From positions 1 through 64,000 of the forward strand of contig WBMZ01002955.1 in NCBI GenBank assembly GCA_013400975.1: DNA of 64,000 bases, given 5' to 3'. Shown here in pieces: positions 11,956 to 24,000 of the stretch. The notes beneath the pieces are model-generated. The model did not search any database, was not told the DNA's origin, and was given only the letters and a program-made list of their open reading frames with translations. The stretch comes from Atrichornis clamosus (taxonomy: Eukaryota > Chordata > Aves > Passeriformes > Menuridae). Numbering within the stretch: the first letter of the stretch is position 1; the number at the start of each line of letters is the position of its first letter. The translations under genes were made by a program, and so were the position numbers.

Positions 11956-14900
11956 AGTGTCACACATTTCATTAATGGAGTAGAACTGACCAAGTTTTCC
12001 CTTACTGTTGTTGGAAGCAGATCATGATTAATGCTGAAGGAAAATTCTATGGCTACAGACATGGACAATGTACAGGTTTTATGGAGTTTAGCAGATTATT
12101 AAGATGTGACAGTTTTAAAGTCCAAGAAATGAATTAAACAGATGGAAGTACAGCCTGAAAGAACAGCTATAGCCAGGGGCCTTCCCACAAATATAAATGA
12201 ATATGAAAAGCAGCTACCATTAATGGACAGAAATGAGGCTAAAGAATCAATTGGTATCTATTACTTCAGTTATTGTAAGCATAATAATAGATTATTCAGG
12301 ACAAATCTAATGAACCAGAGAAAACATGTTGATCTACTTTCCATAGAAATTAAATAAACTTGGGTAAAGAAATAATTGTAGTAGGATCTGATGAAAAAAA
12401 TACCCCCACTATTTGGAGTTAGTGTTCTGAGCAGAAGTAGTAATTTCTTCATAGCAAAGAAGCATTCCTGTGCATCTTTTTCCCAAACCTTCAGCTCTCA
12501 CTCTCCTCAGTCTTCTCTAAGTCTGGTTCTGAGACGTTTTCCAGCTCTGTCTGCACAACAACTTTTATGACCAGGCAGTTCTCCTCGAGCTGCTGGCTAA
12601 AACTCTGCCATTTCAGTAATTTCTCCTGAAAATTCTTCACTACATTTTTGCTTTTGTTCAACTTTTCTAAAGAAACTACAGATGTGGGTGACATACCCCT
12701 GGATAAAAAAGGACAGTTAGTTCCTGGATACATGTCCTGTGCTTCATTGCCTTACAGGTGGCCTCCTCTGCCTCTTCCCAAATCCGTAACCACACCACAG
12801 CCTGATATCAGCCTTGCTTTAAATAGAAAGGAGTCACAGCAGCTTTGGCCAGAGTATCAGTACCTGCAATCAGTGCTGAGACGGAGGTTTAATTGCAGAT
12901 GAGCAATACACTCCTTTAGTTGGCTCTGCAACCCCTTCTGATAGATTTGGCAATTAGAGCTGGATGATAAAGCTTTGATGACAAGCAAAGGAGATGCTGA
13001 CTTGTTGAAGCTTCTGATGGAAACATATGGTTGCAATTAAATGTTTTCAGGATTCCTTAGGGCAGAATGAGCTTCTGGTAACTGTGACAAATGGTTAGGG
13101 TGCTTACTTGAGGTAAGGAAACTGGTGGGTGCAAGGTGCTGATGGCACCATTCGTAGGGCAGCAGAATTGCTCTCTGTCCAAGACTCCCAGAACTTTTAA
13201 GGGTACAGTAATTTGTCAGTGATTTCTTTTAATGCCTTTCTAATGCATGAACTGGTTTCTAGAGTTCTGTCTTTCTGTACCAGTTTGCCAAAGTTTTTCA
13301 TATTAAGAGTTCTTTTGTCTTTGATATTTCCTAGTTTCTCAGAAGACACTGTTTTAAGCACTCCTCTTTAAGTTTCCACCTCTCTAATACATTGTGCAGA
13401 GTAGCTTTTATTTCGGCATCTCAGAAATGTTCTTCTCTGCATAATCACTCCTATGCTTCATAATCCCCACCAAACCAAGAGGCAGAGAATTATGTGGAAT
13501 AACTAGCTCCTAAGCAGCTTCTTTCCCACTGTAGGGCTGGTGGCTGCATCCAAATTAAAACAAATGCTGCAAATATTCATGGCAAAAGAAAAGGAAACAA
13601 TAACAGGCAATGGGCAGAGAGGCATAGGAAACACTGTCTGTCATTAGACAGGAAAAATATCCAACTCAAAAACCAGCATTGCTTTACCATGCTAGCATCA
13701 ATGAACAGAAAGTAATGAGTGACATGCCCATGATGCCTTGCCCATTTTACTTGTGACTTTGATCCCTGATATATGTGCAAAATGGATTGTGCTGAGCTTA
13801 ACCATCGCCAAAGGGAAGTGGAACACTACAGGTAGCACAACAACAGCCTCAAGAAATGTGCAGCTGCCTTTTTCTGCACTGTGATATCAGTATGCATGTT
13901 TGAAAGGTGGTGCCTTATTTCCAAGATATCCACCCCTGGCAGAGCCACAACAGATGATTTAATCAGACGCACAAATGGGAGCTAATTCTTCAAATTTTAG
14001 AAAACAATTCAAGAGATTATGAATGGATTGATGCTGCTGGATGTCCGAGCTGTTCACTTTCAACCATCACTTCAGCACAGACTGTTTTTGCCTGTTGAAC
14101 AAGGACTTTTGAGGTCACAGAGTAACACAGTCCTACTTTATAACTGTATTTTACTTGGCCTGGTATCAGTGTTTCCATAGTCCTGCTCTGTCACAGTCCT
14201 TTGATGTGTAATGCCACACTGAAGTGTATATTCTATAGCTACGCCTTGAGCTATTGTGTTTAATAGGCTTTCCGGTGGCTTTTCAAAAACATTACACATA
14301 TATAAGGTTTAAGAAGATTCAAAGGCCAGAAAGCCAGTATGCACATCCAGCCCCTACTAGGCTCAGCATGAGAGCGTGAGACAACTTCAAAGCTTCCAAG
14401 CGCATAATTCAAAAGGCTCGAGAAAGCTTTTGCCCGAAACCAAACTTCTGATCAAGCACTTTTCCTGAATTTTTTCATGTAGGGTGACATCCACAAGAGA
14501 GTAAAAACATCACAATAACCTCAATCATATTTGTCTGGAATTTGTTTGGGTTTTTTTTCCCCCCGACTGCATGTACATTAGTGCTTCTTTGTACTGGAAA
14601 GCTAAACCACATTCAAACTAATTAGGAATTTAAAACACAGTTACTACATCTGAATTATGCCATAGGTGGATGCTGCTATTCCAGAATGACTGAGTTGCTC
14701 CTGCTCTGTTGGAAGCTGGGCCAAGCCCAGATTGACTAAGGCACTCTAGAAGATATGAATATTTTCTTGGGAGCCACAATTCCCAATTTTTGCATAGAAA
14801 TAGATTGGATTGTGTACTGTCAGGCAAAGGGAAGTTGCATTCTCTTCTATTAGAGAAACCAACAGAACAGTGACAGCTTTTTCTTTCTTTTTAAGATGAG

Positions 14901-17799
14901 CTATGGAAAATCAGTGAATAGGAGAGAATTCTGCCCCATTGTTTACATCCCTAACTGAGGTCCCTTTTCAGTCACAGTCATACAATTAATGAGATGAGAA
15001 GGACACCTTGGCATTCTCTAGAGAATGCTCAAGTCTGTTGCAAGGAGAATTCAGTCACCTCCAGAGGGTGATCTGTTCTATTGGACTCCAGTGATGTCTC
15101 TGGAGAGTTTCTAAGAACCAGTAGGCAATACTGACTACATCCCTATACCAGCACTTGTTCTGCCCTGTTCTAAGACAGAGGGAAAACAGTAATGCAAAAC
15201 AGAATAAGCGTGAGTGTGTGTCAGTGTGTGTGGCTGGGGGATGTTGGTTTTGCTTGTTTGGTTTTGCTTGTTTCTTTCCTTTATTGGTTGTGGACTTTTC
15301 TTGAGCAGCCTGTGAGTGTCACAGAACATCCCCTGAGGTGATACTGAACTGTACTGCTGTGACGTGGGCATACTGGGTGCTCCGCTCCTTCCCCTGAGAA
15401 CTGCTACTGGTCAATCCTTTATGGCCAAATATATGCACCCTCAAAGGTGGTGGGTCTGGAAGCACAGCCTATATCCAGCCTTAACCACCCAGCAAGGATC
15501 TCCAATTTATTTGGGTTTTTTTCCCTCTGGGCCTCTGAAAAGGCTAAGTGAAGGTAAAGACCCAGGTTCATGGTGGATTGGCTTCTGCTGGTCTAAAAAG
15601 CTTCTAACATAAAAAGGGAAGTATTAATTGAATTAAACTTTTCTAGCGCTTGGCAGTCCTGGAAAGATTGAGTTTTTTGAAACTCACACAGGGATACAGA
15701 TGTGTAAGCTGTGCAAAGGCAGTATGGAACTTCACAGGATCCTACTGGTGTTACTGCAATATACATTCAGAAATGAAATGTCAAAAATCAGGAGGTGCAA
15801 GGAAGATTAGATTTCATCCTTTACATTTCTGTCAAGAAATAATTTCTTGATATTTTCCTAATTTCTTCTGTTATGACAGGTGATACTTGATCAAAAGGGA
15901 TATTTTTGTGATTTTCAAGTTTTAGGTGTCATAACTACATCTTATAATAAATTGCAGATATACAAACTGGGAAAAAGCCAAAAACACTCTAGATAGCAGG
16001 GAACAGGGATTTGGATGGTAATCACAAAAAATTGATTTTGAATTATTTAATCTATCAAGTATTTTTGTGCTAGTTGATCCTTTGGTGATTTTTTGTTCGG
16101 TTTGTTTTGGGTTGTGTTTTTGGTTTTCTGTTTGGGGTTTTCTTTTGCCAATAAAAGACAAAAATCTGGGAGATGCAAAGTCCAGCTAAACACTGTTTGC
16201 AAATTTATAGGTATTAAAATAATCTGCAGTCAAGAGGAACACATTTGTATCTGGTGGCTGAGCATTTCAGTTTATATTTCTGTGCCTTCCTCAATCTATT
16301 TCCACTGAGTAATCAAGAAAGACCATTGCAGTGTTATTGATCTCTAACAAATAAAAATACAAACGCCAGCAAACCCTTATGTCACTCTTCCATTTTCTTC
16401 CCTTTTGTTTGTTTCTCTTCCCATCCCATTTCTCACCTACCATTCTGCTTTCTTCTAATGCTGCTGAATTTAAACAATGAAGTACTTGAGTCTTTTGACA
16501 AGACATTCTCTCACAGAAAGCCAGGTGTTTATAAAATAGACTGATGTGTTAAAACAAATGTATTTGTAGAAGCGTATTTGTTGGGATGTGTTTTGAGTAG
16601 AGCAGAGGTACAAGGTTTTCCTATGACACTGGGGAAGCCTTGCCTACAGGTCACAGCCAGTTGGCTGCAGCTGGAGCTTGCAAGCTTTCCACAGCTTCCT
16701 TCTTTTGAAGGTCATGAAGCTTTATTCTGTCTTTCTAAAGCTTTAGGAAAGATTTTTTTCAGATTTTTTTTTTTCAAAGTAAGAGGGCAACACTTGAATC
16801 ACCTCCATTTCAGACACTGCAATCTCCTTTTCCTCCACCATTCATATTTGTACATTCCCATGCTAGAACTGATACTCATTTTATTGATCAAGCTGAGAAA
16901 AAAAAAATAGTTGAGGAAAAGCTGACTGCTACTGTTTTCCATGTTTAGGAATTATATTCATGCACGAACACAATACCTCTTAGATGCTTGTATAAAGCAG
17001 TATAAGAAAAAAAGAAAAAATATAACTTTATTCCAATGTTCACTAAAACTATGAAATTGAATTACAAGAGTTATTACTAAGATTTTTTAAAATCTGTTGG
17101 GCATTTAATTTAGAATTAAAAGGACATTCAGTTATCTTTAATAGAAAATCTATTTCTCTCCTACCGTGCACTGGAGCAAGATGAAACAAACAAACAAAAG
17201 AGAAAATTTCAGACTATCTCTTTTTGGTTTTGTCTTTCCTCTTTTTGATAAGGAAATACTAAGTCACACCTTTTTTTCTTTTATCTTTACTCCAAGACAC
17301 CACTTACTTCTAGGAAATATTTGTTCATTACATTTTGCCCCAATATGATGGCCCTGTTTTTGTTCCACCCCCACCCACCCGACTCTTGAATGAATTGTGA
17401 CTGCCAGAGTAATTAAATAAATGGGTAAGTAATATTCAAAATAAGGGATTTTTATCAAATGATGATTTTTATTTGATTGTATATTTTATGTATTAATAAA
17501 TAATGTGTTGTTCCTGATTCTAGTCCCAGAATTTGTGCTGCTATGCCTTGAAATGTAATAAAATTTTTTTTTTTTCCAGACTGATTTGGAAAAAAACCCA
17601 ACAACAAGCATTGTTTAGGGTCCAGAGCCCTGGGTAATATTGCTATGATTAGGAAGAGAATATTGACATTATATAGATTTTTTTTTCATTATTATCTCCT
17701 CTGAAAAACAAAACAACCAAGTGCACCCTCTGATTTCAAATGTCCACAGGAATCTGGGTTGCACACTGCTGTCTTGTTGGGTAGACCATCCACATCTTT
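11956..17799. other. Long non-coding stretch; one exon-like segment
   Basis: No recognisable repeat other than simple sequence, and no gene that can be named. The best minus-strand candidate exon is 12491-12698 (see findings). A (TG)-rich run is at 15211-15233 and T/G-rich stretches are at 15240-15290 and 16085-16145. Other frames up to 110 codons (16578-16910, plus) have no recognisable motif and end in an A-rich run. Confidence 0.5.
15211..15233. repeat. Imperfect TG dinucleotide run
   Basis: TGAGTGTGTGTCAGTGTGTG followed by TGG is a short interrupted (TG)n microsatellite, followed by T/G-rich sequence up to about 15290 with two copies of TTTGGTTTTGCTTG-like sequence. Confidence 0.7.
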
Positions 17800-18060
17800 T
17801 AGAATCATAGAATATCCTGAGTTGGAAGGGGCCCACAAGGATCACTGGGTCCAACTCCTGTCCCTACAAAGGACAGCCCCAGGAATCACACCATGTGACT
17901 GAGAGCATTGTCCATAAGCTCCTTGAACTCCAGCGTTTCAGGTGACCCCTTCCCTGGGGAGCCTGTTCCGGTGGCCAACCGCCCACTGGCTGAGAAACCT
18001 TCTCTTAATACCCAACCTCAACCTCCCCTGGCACAGCTCCAGCGGAAATGCACCTGCCCG
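17800..18060 (-). mobile_element. CR1 LINE 3' end
   Basis: The plus strand begins TAGAATCATAGAATATCCTG at 17800, the canonical avian CR1 3' end in reverse complement. It continues through GGATCACTGGGTCCAACTCC, AGCCCCAGGAATCACACCAT and GGGGAGCCTGTTCCGGTGGC to CTGGCACAGCTCC. Homology fades at about 18035-18060. Several CpGs survive. With the 3917 scrap it belongs to a CR1 subfamily different from the copies at 10504 and 53232. Confidence 0.92.
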
Positions 18061-21000
18061 CCCTAGGCACAGCTAAGTCTCCACACTGGTACAAGCCGTC
18101 CGCAGTTTAGAGAGCACCACACAGATCCCTCCAGTGCCCGCATGTCCTTTCTGAAACCTTTCTAACCTTCTGGGACTTTCCCTGCTTAGCTAATAAAAGC
18201 GTTTTGCAAAGCTGTGTGATAAGGGAGGCAGACAGCTACATGGGCTGGATCCGGACTCTGACCCAGCCAGGGCAAAGTGTTCACTCCAATCCCTTCCTGC
18301 AGTCAAACATAACCTGTTGATGGCTAAGGCAGAGATGTCCTGCTGTTATGCTCTCTCCTCCATGGGCAGACAGGGAGAAAAGTGCCATCAACCAGTAAAA
18401 AATAAAAGCTGCCCACAGAAACAACCAAGCGTCAGGTTCACTCAGTATCATCTGATAACCCCGTGGAACAGCTGATCAATATTCATCAGCATCACAGTTC
18501 TCCTGCTAGTGATAGTTAATGGGCTGATAATGCCATCCTCCTTGTAGCCAAATCCCATCAGGGACCAGACAGCTGGAGCTAAAGGAGAAAACTTATCAGA
18601 TCTGGCAGGAGACAGTTTAGGAGGCTAAAATTAACCTTGAACCATTCACAGAAAGAACTAATTGTTTGTGACTGCTAGATTCCTGCCAGGGGCAAAGGTT
18701 TATTGCTGCACAGATCTTAACCTGATACTAGTTTTTCTGCTGCATAAAAAAAAAAGAAAGGAAATGAAGCAGGGAGAAAAATTATATATACCATGGTTCT
18801 TTTTAACCCCTCTCCCACAAAGAAATATAAATTAGCCACATGTAGTAGAAATTAAAGCTAAAGCTTTATGCATTTGTGCTCTAATTATTCAAGTTGCTTT
18901 AAGACTCCAGAACATATTGTGAATTCATGAGCTTGACAGAGCCTTCGTCATGAAAAAAAAGAAAAGTTTCTCAGTAAAGCCCAAGTCTGCTGAACTATTC
19001 TTACTTTATTAAAACCTTTAGTGACATAATTTCCTCCTCTTGCCCTGCCAGCAGTACACAAGTACACGCATTGGTTTTGGCCGTAGATCCATCAGCTGGA
19101 ACTCAGTAAAAAGAAGAGAAATAAACAAGTGGCATAACCAAAGGTGGTGGCAGGCTTTACTTCAAGATCTGAGGATGTGCAAGAGAGGGAGGATGTAGCA
19201 CTTGACAATATGCTTAAGTTATAGATCTCTTGAGTTTTAGGCATACTGATGTTCAACAAATGTGCTGCATAGCAGAACTGCAGGGCAAACTCCAGAACAA
19301 GAAATTGAATCTGGAAACACATCTGCACAGCCTCTGCACAGGAAAAGAGAACTCAGAGCTGGAGACAGAGGTTTGCTCCAGAGATGAAGAAAAAGAAGTG
19401 GTGGGACCACCCAATAAGTTGGCAAGTGAGAAGACAGCGCATTTAGTGCAGAAAAGAAAGAGGAATGGACAGCCAAAGAATCCTTGGTAGCTTATGTAGA
19501 GAAAACCAGAAGTTGTACCAGCAACAAGCCCTAATTAGGAAAAATAAAATTAAAATCCCACCAAAGGAACTGATGTAAAGAAAACAAGAACTGAAAATCA
19601 GGTTTGTGTCAGGGTTCTTGAAAATACTGGGGAGGACCCTTCTGCATGTTCTTGGCATCAGAACAAGAACTTACACTGGAATGGGTCAATAGTTTCTAGA
19701 CTAGGCTAGAATGTTCAAAGAAAAGAAGGTTTATGTTATATCTCTGGAATTCATGTATTCTTAAGAGAGGAATCTAATTGCAGAGCAACAAGAATTAAAA
19801 ACAAACAAGGGTTGGTTATGATGAAGAAGATTTGACTTCAAGTAACAGTTATGCAATCAAGTAAAATCAGTTTCTCTCAAAGAATTAACACCATGCAGGT
19901 GTCTGGGATAATGGGGTGTGATGTGGATGACTTAAAAATGAGAAATGGAAGAGAGGACAAGTGAAGTGACACTTCTGAATCACTACAGTGTTAAAACCTC
20001 TCTGAAGAGGGCTCAGACGAACGAGGGTAAAGTAAAAGTTAAAATGCTGGAGGTTATGTAGGAAAGGATGTTAAAAGAAAGATTCTTATGAGACAATTTG
20101 ATGAATCGGTGAAAAACCCTGAGGGTTAAATGCATATATGGATCCAGAATCTCTATAATATGACTGTAGAGATGTCTAAACACTGAAAGTTCTGCCCTCA
20201 ATGAGAGATATTAATTCCTAGACGATTATCACCTGAGATTGACAAAGGTAAGAACTGCCAGAAGTGAGCTGAATTACAAAGGTGAAAGATATTCACACAA
20301 GCGGAAACATTCTTCACCCATAAGGAGCAAGGATGATGAAGGAAATTAGTGTCATTTGTTTCAAACTACGGGAGTAGACAGGAGTATTTAAATAAAACAA
20401 GAAAAAAGTTAAGTATCTTTCCTGGTCTCGTCCAGGGAGCATGTGTGACACCCGATTTCTTTGATGCTTCCCCCAGACTTTTGTTAACCGTAAAAAGAAA
20501 AAATTAATGACAAAGACAATTGACAATACAATTTTCAGTGTTAAGTTAAACCGCTTGCAAGAGCAGTATCTCCCCATCAGAAATAGCTTGGGCAGACATG
20601 CAACAACCCTACTTTGCAAACAAGTGTCTGAGCCTGTGTTTGAATGGCAGAGGCCGTGTCAGGCAGGTTGACATCTATTTCACCTGTGTCTCTCACATGG
20701 AAAACACACTAAAAATAAGCAGAAGAGCAAAATTTCAAGATTCTAGTTCTTGGGATAAGTCTGTATTTGAGATTATTCCTCTGCCACTGCGCAAATATCT
20801 CAGATGAAAAAAACTTAATTGGAGTAATTTCTTTTATGTCCCACTAAGCAGCAGCAAGATTAACGGGCAAAGAAAGTTAGCCATGAATTTGTTTTCCTTG
20901 GCATACATCCAAAAACCAAGCATTTTGGCCCTTTTCAGCATTGTTATTACTTCTTTCCACTACAAGCCACAGCACAAGATCATACTAGAATGTGTTGTAG

Positions 21001-24000
21001 TAGTAACAATAATTCTCTTCCCAGAAAGAAATACTGCTGTCATTAATATTATATAATGATGCTAGTAGACGTATTAAATAATAGTTAAGGAAACTGAAAT
21101 TGCTATATTATGGAAACACTTCAAGCTAACTCCTTTACCCCAGTGTGCAAGATAAAGAGATAACAAAAGATGTGAAGTTAATTAATGTATTGATAAGTCA
21201 GAAGTGTAGATAGTATAAATACCATGTTACATTCAGGCTACGGGTATGAAATATTTCTTTTATGGATGATAAGGAATGAAGCTAATTAAGAAAGAAGACA
21301 GAGACCAAGCCATACAGAAAGTATTTCTTCAGTATTGGTATGAAAATAAGATAGAGAGAAGAAAAAAAAGGTCCATCTCACCACAGAGAAACATGGAGAA
21401 GGCAGAAAAAAACCACAACAGGAAGGTATGGACATCATTCAGGTTTTGGTGGGAAACATAATAGATAGAAAACTAAATTGAAGGCCCCCTACTAACCCTC
21501 GAAGCTAATAGAACCAATATTTTCACCTGAAAAAATGACAATCAATTAACCACTCCTCCCCACAAGCATATCATGCAGTAAAAGCAAAGTTCATTGGAAA
21601 TACTTTTGTCTAAAATTGTCTAAATAAAATTATTTGAAATTCATATGATTCTAATGAACAAGATAAATTCTCATGAATTAATTATTTTGAAATGTTATGA
21701 GGAAAAAACTCAAAACAGCATGACAAAGTGCAGTATTAATACAACCAAACAAACACACATATCCCTCCAAGCCTATACTAAAAAGTGGGGTGATAAAGGA
21801 GTGAATCCATTCTAGTGCTGTGCATGCAAGCATACAAGTCTTGGTTATAGTTTCCATGCTTAAGAAACTGTAGAAAACGAAAGGAATCAACTTTTCATTA
21901 GTTCTGGTAAACAGCAATATATTTAGATGGCAGACACTTGGATTTTAAAAAACCTGTTTCTACTAAGAGTTAGCCCTGCTTCTTTCTTTGTGGGAGTAAA
22001 TAGAATTCCTTCCATGTTAAGAATATTTGATACTTACAGCTGTGGCTATGACCATGATTGGGTTTTGGTTTAACTATTTTTTCCCAAATTGACTTCATAC
22101 AATTTTGTCAATAAAGTTATCAAATCAAAACAGTCTGCATAGGCAAAATATTTCACAAAGAACACTTTTAAAACCAAAGAAAATAGTTTTATAATAGGTC
22201 ATTGAACACCCTCATGGTTGGACTATATGAAATTCTATGTTAAAGATTTTTTGTTCTTTTCTGCTGCAGCTTTAAAATTTCTAATTAAGCATTTAATAGC
22301 AAAGGAAGTATGAATTGAAATGCTAACCTCTCTCTTCTCATGCAAGAATTCTAACATTTTAGAACTTTTCAGTTCCTTCTTTGGTCAAAAAATATTTATA
22401 ATTTCTTCTTCCATTTTGCCTCCAGGTTTGTTGAAATAGCACTGAAGAGGTTTTTTTGAGATATGTTCTGACAAAAGTATCAGAATCGTATCTTTCAAAG
22501 TTTCTGTTATATCATTTTATTTGTTCAAAACTATTTAGAAAATCTGACTAGAATTTTAAAATAACTTTGAATCAACCTAAGCAGTACTTTTATAACAAAC
22601 TTTAAAATCACACAGTTCTTATGACAACTCACTTTTGTTAGTTATGTTATTTTCCATACTGCATCCAAAAATACCACAGCTGTTCCTGAAAGGGAACAGA
22701 ACAAAAATAACCCTGACAAGTTCATTTTGAAGTGCTCCTCCCACAAGTCTATATGCTTAAATAGTCAAAACAGACAATTTAGCTAAATAACAGTGTCAAG
22801 AAAAAAAATTTCTGCAAAACCAGTGGAGAACAGACGGTTTTCAAAGTATGTAATGCATTGCATATTGAAACAATTTTCGTCACTTTTGCTGTCTGCTGAT
22901 TTCTGTTGGCTGCACTATACCTGTGCTAAATGTCAGAACTAATAGCAAGCAACTTGAGATATTCAAAGGCCAAAGTGCTAAGAACTGGTTGCCTTCGTGT
23001 CTTTATCATTCAAGTGGCTGCTTGCAATATTTAACCTCAGCCAAGTCATAACGTTCACTGCAGAAACTCATTAGTGCTCATTATCTTATGACCACTAACC
23101 TGCCAGGCAGGGCAAGTGGCAGGGGCAGTGTACCAAGGAGATTGGGTTAAGTGACAGAGACAGCAAAAAAGAGGAAGAAGCCTTTTACCACTCAGAGGAA
23201 ATTTCTCCTTTCTTCCTACCAACAGCTTCACTGTTGCCTGTAGGTCTTTTGCCACTAGAATCATCTAGGGATCCTTCCAGGAAATAAATACATAATTTTG
23301 GTGTTTCTCATGTTTTTAGAATCCTGAGCTGAAAAATAATAGTTAGTCAGCAGCAGTAGTTTCCAGATGTGTTCTTGTATTAACACCACAGAACTTGGGG
23401 ATATTCATTTTGTGATTAGTACATATTTCAACTCCAGTTCTTCCTAAATTGTACAATATAAATAGAAAGCAGTGCAGCAATACCTAAACAGAATGCTTCA
23501 GCGGCTTTTTTTCTTTTTACTGTGCATTTGCTCACATTTTCCCCATGAGTGAATATAAAGTTGCCGAGCATTATTGGCAGTTCAGACCTACACTGCACCA
23601 GCCAAACACTTTGTGAGATTTTGGACACTCAACAACCTTTTCCTTTTCTGCCCCCAGCTCCCCCAGCATTTTGTGTAAGCAAAGACTGGCAGCCTTTAGC
23701 CATGGCTGGGCACAGAGCTCATCACAGCCACCACATGCCACCTGGCTCCTGACTTTTAGCCCCTAATTGCAGCTTGGCACTTGCACTTGCAAATATTGAT
23801 TGGTGAAACATTTTATCATAATCATGTGCAAACGTTTATCTGATCACCCCTTAATGATATTACTGGAAACATTATGTACTCGTTTGTCACCCGCCTTCAT
23901 CTTGGCACGTAGAGGCTTCACTTTCCTACAAAGCAGGCCGAACTCCACAAAGGATTTCACATCTAGGCTGACAGACACCAGCCATTTACACAGATCCCTG

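Noticed and set aside
16578..16910. 110-codon plus frame
   Set aside because: It passes through a T-rich run (poly-Phe) and ends in an A-run (poly-Lys). No recognisable motif.
22205..22240. Possible CR1 tail scrap (GTTGGACTATATGA, ATTCTATG)
   Set aside because: Fewer than 40 bp of loose similarity; cannot be separated from chance.
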